A program made the translations under genes and the position numbers. Of a stretch of 64,000 bases of DNA, positions 58,543 through 64,000 are shown one piece after another. The DNA lies in the NCBI RefSeq assembly GCF_000961095.1, contig NZ_CP011058.1:4852001-4916000 (forward strand). Direction: 5' to 3'. The DNA is from Paenibacillus beijingensis. GTDB lineage: Bacteria > Bacillota > Bacilli > Paenibacillales > Paenibacillaceae. Positions within the stretch are counted from its first letter, which is position 1. Each line of letters begins with the position of its first letter. The notes under the pieces were generated by a model that did not search any database, was not told the DNA's origin, and saw nothing but the letters and a program-made list of their open reading frames with translations.

Positions 58543-60617
58543 ATGCCGTAATGAAAAACGGCGCAACTGTCTTAAGATCCAGCCGCTCTCCTTTGTTGAG
58601 CCGCTATTTACTGGTGTTCGGCGGGGGGGTTATCCTACTCGTCGGCATGCTCTTCCTGAACATTACCCAGGGAGATGCAGGTCTCGGCATTCAAACCGTG
58701 ATTGAGGCAATCGTTGCTCCTCAGGACGTAACGGAGCATCACATTATTCGTACACTCCGCCTCTCCCGGGCAACGATGGGGATGATTGCCGGATCCTCCT
58801 TGGCCGCAGCCGGAGTGCTGCTGCAAACCATAACACGAAACCCGTTGTCTTCGGCCCAAACGCTCGGCATCAACTCAGGCGCATTTCTGGCCATTACGGT
58901 CGTGGTTGTCTTTTTTCCCTCCCTTTCTTCATACTCGCTCGTGATCGCGTTTATCGGAGGCTTCGCCGCCATTGCTCTTGTTTATGCCATGGCCGGAGGC
59001 ATAACGGCTTCCCCGCTGCGGCTCACGCTTGCCGGTATTGCCGTAGCCATGGCCATCGGGGCCGTAACCGGAACACTGCAATTGATGTACGAGGAGGATG
59101 CGGGCAAGTTGCTCGCGTGGGGGTCGGGCTCGCTTGAGCAAAACAATTGGGACGGTGTCCGTTTTGCATCCCCCTGGATATTTCCGGCAGCTCTGATTGC
59201 CCTTGGATTATCCAAATCGCTCGACTTGTTCGAACTTGGTGATGAAATGGCGCAATCGCTCGGGCAGCGGGTACGTTTCGTGCGCGTGACGGCCCTTCTG
59301 CTCGCTGTCCTCCTGGCGGCAGCGACCGTCAGCGTAGTTGGCGGGATCGGATTTATCGGGCTGATTGCTCCCCACTTGATGCGTATGATGGGGATCAAGC
59401 GTCATTTGCCGCTTCTCATTTCCTCCATGATTTGGGGAGCCGTCGTATTGCTTGGCGCCGATACACTCGCACGGATGGTTGCGGTTGGTGTTGAAGAAAT
59501 GCCGGTCGGAGCCGTAACCGCGATCATCGGAGGACCGTGGATGATCTGGCTTGCGATACGTGCGCGCAGAGGGGGCGGTCGCTTTCAGAGCTCTTCGGAT
59601 TCTTCATCGCTGGCTGCTCTGTCGTCGCGACGTATCCCTTACCCTGTTCTGCTCGCGATACTGTCGGTTCTTGCCGTCGTGATCTTGCTTGCTGGCATCT
59701 CCCTGGGAAGCTTGAGGCTGCAAATTGCGGATATCTTAGCAGCCATGGCGACTGGAGGCGGCGAAGATATGACCCGTAACATTATATTCAATATGCGGCT
59801 TCCGCGCATGGCAGTCGCGGCAGTTTCCGGAGCGGCGCTCGCGGCCAGCGGTCTGCTGCTGCAAGGCGTTGTGAAAAATCCGCTGGCCGATCCCTCGATC
59901 ATCGGGGTAAGCTCGGGGGCAGGTGTGGGCGCGCTTATTCTTTTGATTGCGCTGCCGCAGATTAACATCTCGTGGCTTCCGCTCGCCGCTTTTGCAGGTG
60001 CTTTCGTAAGCACGGCAATCGTCTATGCCGTTTCCAGACGAAGCGGCATGAATCCTGGAATACTGGTATTGGTCGGCATTGCGGTTTCGGCAATGGGAAC
60101 GGGTATTATTCAGGCGCTTGTCATTAAAGCCCAGTTGCGGGCGAGCTCGGCGCTTGCCTGGTTGGCAGGCAGCACATACGCCCGTACGTGGGAGCAATTG
60201 TGGCCGCTTATGATCTGGCCCGCAGTGCTGCTGCCGTTCGCCTGGTGGCTCTGCCGCAAGCTGGATTTGCTTGCGATGAGTGAGGAGGTTCCGACAGGGC
60301 TCGGCGTTCATGTCGTTCGGACACGGATTTGGGCAGGATTTATCGGGGTCGCTTTGGCTGCAGCAGCGGTAGCGACGGTTGGGACGATCGGTTTTGTCGG
60401 CCTGATCGCACCGCATGCGGCCCGCATTCTCATCGGTCATAACCACCGGCGACTGCTGCCTGCGACGTTGTTGATCGGTGCTTTGCTTCTCATGGCCGCG
60501 GATTTAGCCGGCCGTCTCTTGCTCAGCCCGAAGGAGATCCCTTCCGGACTTGTCGTGGCGTTATTGGGAGCACCGTATTTTATTGCATTGATGAGAAAAA
60601 GTGCCGCGCGGAAATGA
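58539..60617 (+). CDS. Fused FecCD-type siderophore permease (FhuB-like double domain)
   Basis: 692 residues containing two FecCD permease units in one chain: first about 15-345, second about 350-690. Each half has the family motif (GSSLAAAGVLLQTITRNPLS and SGAALAASGLLLQGVVKNPL) and the ATPase-contact region (GGIGFIGLIAPHLMRMM and GTIGFVGLIAPHAARIL). Fusion of both halves is known in E. coli FhuB, while Bacillus usually encodes two separate chains. Its ATG overlaps the lipoprotein stop. The pair requires an ATPase, for which the FhuC-type gene at 53900 is the natural partner. Confidence 0.94.
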   Translation: MNAVMKNGATVLRSSRSPLLSRYLLVFGGGVILLVGMLFLNITQGDAGLGIQTVIEAIVAPQDVTEHHIIRTLRLSRATMGMIAGSSLAAAGVLLQTITRNPLSSAQTLGINSGAFLAITVVVVFFPSLSSYSLVIAFIGGFAAIALVYAMAGGITASPLRLTLAGIAVAMAIGAVTGTLQLMYEEDAGKLLAWGSGSLEQNNWDGVRFASPWIFPAALIALGLSKSLDLFELGDEMAQSLGQRVRFVRVTALLLAVLLAAATVSVVGGIGFIGLIAPHLMRMMGIKRHLPLLISSMIWGAVVLLGADTLARMVAVGVEEMPVGAVTAIIGGPWMIWLAIRARRGGGRFQSSSDSSSLAALSSRRIPYPVLLAILSVLAVVILLAGISLGSLRLQIADILAAMATGGGEDMTRNIIFNMRLPRMAVAAVSGAALAASGLLLQGVVKNPLADPSIIGVSSGAGVGALILLIALPQINISWLPLAAFAGAFVSTAIVYAVSRRSGMNPGILVLVGIAVSAMGTGIIQALVIKAQLRASSALAWLAGSTYARTWEQLWPLMIWPAVLLPFAWWLCRKLDLLAMSEEVPTGLGVHVVRTRIWAGFIGVALAAAAVATVGTIGFVGLIAPHAARILIGHNHRRLLPATLLIGALLLMAADLAGRLLLSPKEIPSGLVVALLGAPYFIALMRKSAARK

Positions 60618-60646
60618 TATGACTGGCGACTAAGGATTTGCATAAA

Positions 60647-60674
60647 GGATGGCGGCTGCAAATTGCCGCCATCC
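60647..60674 (+). terminator. Hairpin after the siderophore permease gene
   Basis: GGATGGCGG (60647-60655)/CCGCCATCC (60666-60674), loop of 10. No T run follows, so termination is uncertain. Confidence 0.5.
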
Positions 60675-60814
60675 TAATCGTTGTCAAGGCAAACCCGGAA
60701 ATCAGGTCGTTTACCCCTCAAGACGAAGAACGCTTCTCATTAACTGGCCGTTGGAACTGTGAGCATTCTATGAGTTGGCGTAGGTGGTTATCATAAATAG
60801 GAGTGTGATCCGAT

Positions 60815-61405
60815 ATGGAATTGCAATGGAAGGATGGTATTGTAACCTCGAAAGATCAACTGGTTGAGATGGTGGGGGTTCCTCATAAAACGGTCGTACA
60901 TAAGAACATTTCGTTTATCGACGCGCATATCGAGAATTATTTGGCGATGTCGTCGCTTTTCTTCATCTCCTCGTCCTCTGCCGATGGGCGGGCCGATGTT
61001 TCTCCGCGTGGAGACGAGCCCGGCTTTGTGAAAGTGATGGACGAGAAGAAGCTCATCTTTCCGGACCGTCCGGGGAACCGGCGCCTGGACTCCTTGAACA
61101 ATATTCTGGAAAACCCACAAGTGGGCATGATTTTTATCATCCCCGGTTTAAACGACGTACTGCGAATTAACGGAAAGGCGTGGATTACGCGCAACGAGGA
61201 ATTGTTGAATGAATATCAGTGGAAGGGCAAGACAACCCGTATGGGTGTGATCGTCGAAGTGGAAGAGTGCTTTATCCATTGTCCGAGAGCGTTTAATAAA
61301 GCCGATCTTTGGAAATCGGAAACATGGCCGCCCAAGGAGCAATTGCCGAATCTGATCGAGATGTGGAAGGCGCATGTGGCGTTGAACGGCATTTCGGCCG
61401 ACTAG
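60815..61405 (+). CDS. Pyridoxamine 5'-phosphate oxidase-like FMN flavoprotein (MSMEG_1061-type)
   Basis: 196 residues with a split-barrel flavin-binding fold. Characteristic stretches are FFISSSSADGRADVSPRGDEPGFV, read here as the barrel plus the RGD-containing turn, then FPDRPGNRRLDSLNNILENP and VGMIFIIPG, with ECFIHCPRAFNKADLW near the end. This subgroup is annotated as PPOX-class flavoproteins of unknown function; it is not the classical PdxH. AGGAGTG lies 9 bases before the ATG. It follows the siderophore operon by about 200 bases. Confidence 0.85.
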   Translation: MELQWKDGIVTSKDQLVEMVGVPHKTVVHKNISFIDAHIENYLAMSSLFFISSSSADGRADVSPRGDEPGFVKVMDEKKLIFPDRPGNRRLDSLNNILENPQVGMIFIIPGLNDVLRINGKAWITRNEELLNEYQWKGKTTRMGVIVEVEECFIHCPRAFNKADLWKSETWPPKEQLPNLIEMWKAHVALNGISAD

Positions 61406-61489
61406 CTTGCACAGATATAGGAGCTCATCACCGAAGAGATAACCGCATAGGCAGCCTCAAACGTTGAAGATGACGGGAGGACGAACAAG

Positions 61490-63499
61490 ATGCTGGGGAA
61501 AAGAAAGGTACAAGCTGAGGATCTGTACAAATTGAAATCAATCGTAGATCCGCAAGTCGCCCCTGACGGGAAGCAATGTCTGTTTGTCGTGACCGAAATC
61601 TACCCGGACAAAGATACATACCGGTCGAATATTTATTGGACAACTATCGGCCAAATGATTGAGCCTCTGCCATGGACATTTGGCGACAACCGCAATTTCT
61701 CTCCACGCTGGTCGCCGGATGGCCAGTCCGTTTGCTTCATCTCCGATCGAAGCGGGACGAACCAATTATTTATTATCAATAGTAACGGAGGGGAAGCACG
61801 GCAGTTGACCTTCCATCCGAATGGCGCAGGCAATCCGGTATGGTCGCCTGATGGTACCCGGATTGCGTTTCAGATCGCCCTGGGACAAGGGGAGTCTTTG
61901 CAAGAGAGGGAGGACAGGAAGCGGAAGCAGATGAGGTCTGTGCCAATCGAAGTCGACCGAATGAAGTACAAATTGGATGGAACAGGTTTATGGGAAGGCC
62001 GATACACACACATTGCCGTCTTGGAAATCGCGTCCGGTGACATCGTGCAAATGACAAATGGAAAACACGATTATCAGCTCCTTGGTTGGTCTCCGAACGG
62101 CCAACATTTAACGATCGCGGCGGATCTGAGCGATGATCCGGATTTTTCATTTATACAGGATATATTGCTGTATCATCTGGAAACCAAAACATTCACGAAT
62201 CTGACCCGTCGAAGAGGCATCTTCAGCAGCGCCGCCTGGTCTCCCGACGGAAAGAAGATCACGATCATCGGCCATGAGAAAGAATACGAAGAGTATGCGA
62301 CATTCAACAAAATTTGGATGTATGAAGTTGCGGAAAAGAAATTGGCCTGTCTGACAGCGGACTGGGATATCACGGTTGGAGACAGCGGGTTTGGAGATAT
62401 TCAGCAAGGCGTTGTGAAGCCTGGTATTCTTTGGTGCGAGGACAGCCGCAGCTTTTATTTTACAGCGACGAATCGCGGAAGCGTGCTTGTCTATCGCGGA
62501 ACGGTTGAAGGTCACATAGATCCCGTTCTTTCTGGCCGCCAGCATGTTTACGGCTTGTCGATGGGCGGGAAATCGGATCGTGCCGTTGTTGCCGTAAGCA
62601 AGCCCGCTTTTCCCGGCGAATTGTTTGTGCTGGATACGGGAACGGGCAAGCTTGAGCAGATAACCCGGATGAACGAAACGTTTATGGAACAGGTTGAGCT
62701 GGCGGATGCGGAGCCGATTCAGTTTTCGTCAAGAGACGGATGGGAGCTGAACGGCTGGATCATGAAACCGGCTGCTTGTCAAGAAGGGCAAAAGGTTCCG
62801 CTTATCGTTGAAATTCACGGCGGTCCTCATTTATTGTTTTCCGATACTTACTTGCATCAGTTTCAAACACTTGCTTCCAAAGGCTATGCGGTCCTCTATA
62901 TGAATCCGAGAGGCAGCATCGGCTATGGCCAGCAGTTTGCTGATGCCGTCCGCGGCGATTACGGGGGCAAGGATTATGAGGACATTCTGGATGCTGTCGA
63001 TTATGCGCTTGACCGTTATAATTTCATCGATCCTGCCCGGCTTGGGGTGACGGGCGACAGCTACGGAGGTTATATGACGAACTGGGCGATCGGGCATACG
63101 AACCGCTTTAAAGCTGCGGTTGCCGTGGGCTCCATCTCGAACTGGATCAGTGAATACGGGGTTAGCGATTTAGGTTACTATTTGATCGAAACGCATATGA
63201 AAGCGAGCCTTCAAGACGTTGAGCTATTATGGGAGAAATCGCCGCTAGCTTATGCGGATCGCATCGAGACTCCGCTGCTCATCCTGCACGGCGAACACGA
63301 TTTGCGCTGCACAATCGAGCAAGCAGAGCAAATGTTTATCGCGTTAAAAAGACAGCGAAAAACGGTGAAGCTCGTCCGCTTTCCCGAATCCGATCATTAT
63401 TATCCGGAACATGGGAGACCTTCGCTGCGAATAAAACATTTACATTATATATCCGGCTGGTTTGATCAATATTTGAAAACGGCAAGCGAGCAGATATAA
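61490..63499 (+). CDS. S9 family serine peptidase (acylaminoacyl-peptidase/prolyl oligopeptidase type)
   Basis: 669 residues: N-terminal beta-propeller (about 20-400; repeated PRWSPDGQSV, PVWSPDGTRI, AAWSPDGKKI blades) and C-terminal alpha/beta hydrolase domain. The catalytic triad is Ser524 (GDSYGGYM), Asp604 (HGEHDLR) and His636 (ESDHYYPEH). It probably cleaves oligopeptides or removes acylated N-terminal residues in the cytosol; no signal peptide is seen. GGGAGG lies 9 bases before the ATG. A second, closely similar gene starts at 63803, so this is one half of a tandem duplication. Confidence 0.92.
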   Translation: MLGKRKVQAEDLYKLKSIVDPQVAPDGKQCLFVVTEIYPDKDTYRSNIYWTTIGQMIEPLPWTFGDNRNFSPRWSPDGQSVCFISDRSGTNQLFIINSNGGEARQLTFHPNGAGNPVWSPDGTRIAFQIALGQGESLQEREDRKRKQMRSVPIEVDRMKYKLDGTGLWEGRYTHIAVLEIASGDIVQMTNGKHDYQLLGWSPNGQHLTIAADLSDDPDFSFIQDILLYHLETKTFTNLTRRRGIFSSAAWSPDGKKITIIGHEKEYEEYATFNKIWMYEVAEKKLACLTADWDITVGDSGFGDIQQGVVKPGILWCEDSRSFYFTATNRGSVLVYRGTVEGHIDPVLSGRQHVYGLSMGGKSDRAVVAVSKPAFPGELFVLDTGTGKLEQITRMNETFMEQVELADAEPIQFSSRDGWELNGWIMKPAACQEGQKVPLIVEIHGGPHLLFSDTYLHQFQTLASKGYAVLYMNPRGSIGYGQQFADAVRGDYGGKDYEDILDAVDYALDRYNFIDPARLGVTGDSYGGYMTNWAIGHTNRFKAAVAVGSISNWISEYGVSDLGYYLIETHMKASLQDVELLWEKSPLAYADRIETPLLILHGEHDLRCTIEQAEQMFIALKRQRKTVKLVRFPESDHYYPEHGRPSLRIKHLHYISGWFDQYLKTASEQI

Positions 63500-63512
63500 G
63501 GAGGACCCTCGG

Positions 63513-63776
63513 ATGACAGACGTTCGGATCGGCGGAAAAAAATCGGTGAATGGGAAGCGGAAATAAACAAATGTCGATCAATGAATCGGATATACGGAAT
63601 TTATTCGCCCGTTACTCCATCTCGGTAGGCTCGATCGGCAATTGGGGTCTCTGAATCACCATGCTCTCGGGGACAAATTGAAGAACGCGACGCACCTTGC
63701 TTGGGCTACCGGCGGAGGAATGGTTCCTGAGGCGATCATGGACGAATACTACCGAAAAGGATCTGATCCCGAATAA
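63513..63776 (+). pseudogene. Decayed D-serine dehydratase (dsdA) remnant
   Basis: Three fragments read in different frames. An ATG after AGGAGG gives MTDVRIGGKK and then stops early (a frame change gives IGEWEAEI). A second piece, RYSISVGSIGNWGL, then a stop, resembles the phosphate-binding motif VSVGSTGNLGLSIG of DsdA. A third piece, KLKNATHLAWATGGGMVPE, followed by IMDEYYRKG, resembles the DsdA C-terminus and ends at 63776. The intervening several hundred codons are missing, so this is an internally deleted and frameshifted gene. It lies between two S9 peptidase paralogues. Confidence 0.8.
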
Positions 63777-63802
63777 AGGAATAGGGAAGGAAGAGATTTA
63801 GG

Positions 63803-64000
63803 ATGTCGGCGAAAACCAGACTACAGGCTGAGGACTTGTACAAATTGAAGTCAGTGGTTGATCCGCAAGTATCCCTTGACGGGAAGCGGTGCTTGTTTGT
63901 CGTTACTGAAATCGACGAGGAGCAAGATACGTACAGGTCGAATCTTTATTGTGCAGCTATCGATCCGAAGAGCGAGCCCATACCGTGGACGTTTACTCAT
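63803..64000 (+). CDS. S9 family serine peptidase paralogue (3' end beyond window)
   Basis: The first 66 codons only. The start MSAKTRLQAEDLYKLKS mirrors the N-terminus of the S9 peptidase at 61490 (KRKVQAEDLYKLKS), with the following VDPQVSLDGKRCLFVVTEI and TYRSNLY also matching closely. A GGAAGGAAGAG site precedes the ATG. The catalytic half is outside the window, so activity cannot be judged. Confidence 0.88.
   Translation, partial: MSAKTRLQAEDLYKLKSVVDPQVSLDGKRCLFVVTEIDEEQDTYRSNLYCAAIDPKSEPIPWTFTH

Noticed and set aside
63585..63605. Possible sixth IclR-type operator
   Set aside because: Only one half-site (CGGAATTT) is present and it lies inside the dsdA remnant; there is no TTCCG at the required spacing.

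Overview
The window reads as chromosomal DNA of a low-to-mid GC Gram-positive bacterium of the class Bacilli, most likely Paenibacillaceae or a close relative. The basis is Bacillus-type Shine-Dalgarno sequences before nearly every gene, TTG and GTG starts, consensus sigma-A promoters, two ydaO-type c-di-AMP riboswitches, a CcpC-like site at citrate synthase, and Bacillus-type gene sets (dpp/ykf, rocB/rocD/rocA/rocF, lrgAB with a LysR regulator). The genus is inference. I saw no rRNA, tRNA, CRISPR array, prophage or intact insertion sequence.

Layout. 1-13.5 kb: housekeeping and envelope genes. These are a cell-wall amidase (cut by the window edge), a small Rossmann/RCK_N-like protein behind two tandem c-di-AMP riboswitches, citrate synthase, a cation diffusion facilitator, a LysR/LrgA/LrgB unit, an arylamine N-acetyltransferase, a nucleotide-sugar set (galU, UDP-glucose dehydrogenase, epimerase) and an oxidoreductase. 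13.8-19.3 kb: a tightly packed signalling operon of a GAF/HD-GYP protein, a REC-GGDEF protein, a GAF histidine kinase and a ThDP enzyme. 19.4-28.4 kb: a DUF3870 gene, then a dpp/ykf cluster for import and breakdown of cell-wall peptides. 28.4-32.5 kb: an acetyltransferase, an aldo/keto reductase, a membrane-anchored hydrolase and a structured intergenic stretch. 32.6-39.5 kb: a D-amino-acid module (aldehyde dehydrogenase, SDR, D-threonine aldolase/D-serine dehydratase-type PLP enzyme, D-aminoacylase, an unusual regulator, RidA). 39.7-51.3 kb: putrescine and arginine/proline catabolism (aldehyde dehydrogenase, putrescine aminotransferase, Eis-like acetyltransferase, IclR regulator, rocB, proline dehydrogenase, rocD, rocA, arginase). 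51.5-60.6 kb: a P1B-4 metal-exporting ATPase, a siderophore-type ABC transporter split over two loci, a dipeptidase and a nitroreductase. 60.8-64 kb: a flavoprotein and two S9 peptidases flanking a decayed D-serine dehydratase gene.

The observation I rate highest is a repeated operator, CGGAA-N5-TTCCG-N5-CGGAA, which has the spacing of the E. coli IclR operator TGGAA-N5-TTCCA plus a third half-site. I find five versions between 39.6 and 56.7 kb: before the putrescine operon, the roc operon, the siderophore ATPase gene and the nitroreductase gene, and one weaker copy after the dipeptidase gene. An IclR-family gene lies in the middle of this span. This suggests a local regulon joining polyamine/arginine degradation to iron-related functions.

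Second is the regulator at 37.8 kb. It appears to join a PrpR_N-like sensing region, a degenerate GGDEF/GTP-cyclohydrolase-III-like palm domain and a C-terminal winged helix, and it sits in the D-amino-acid cluster.
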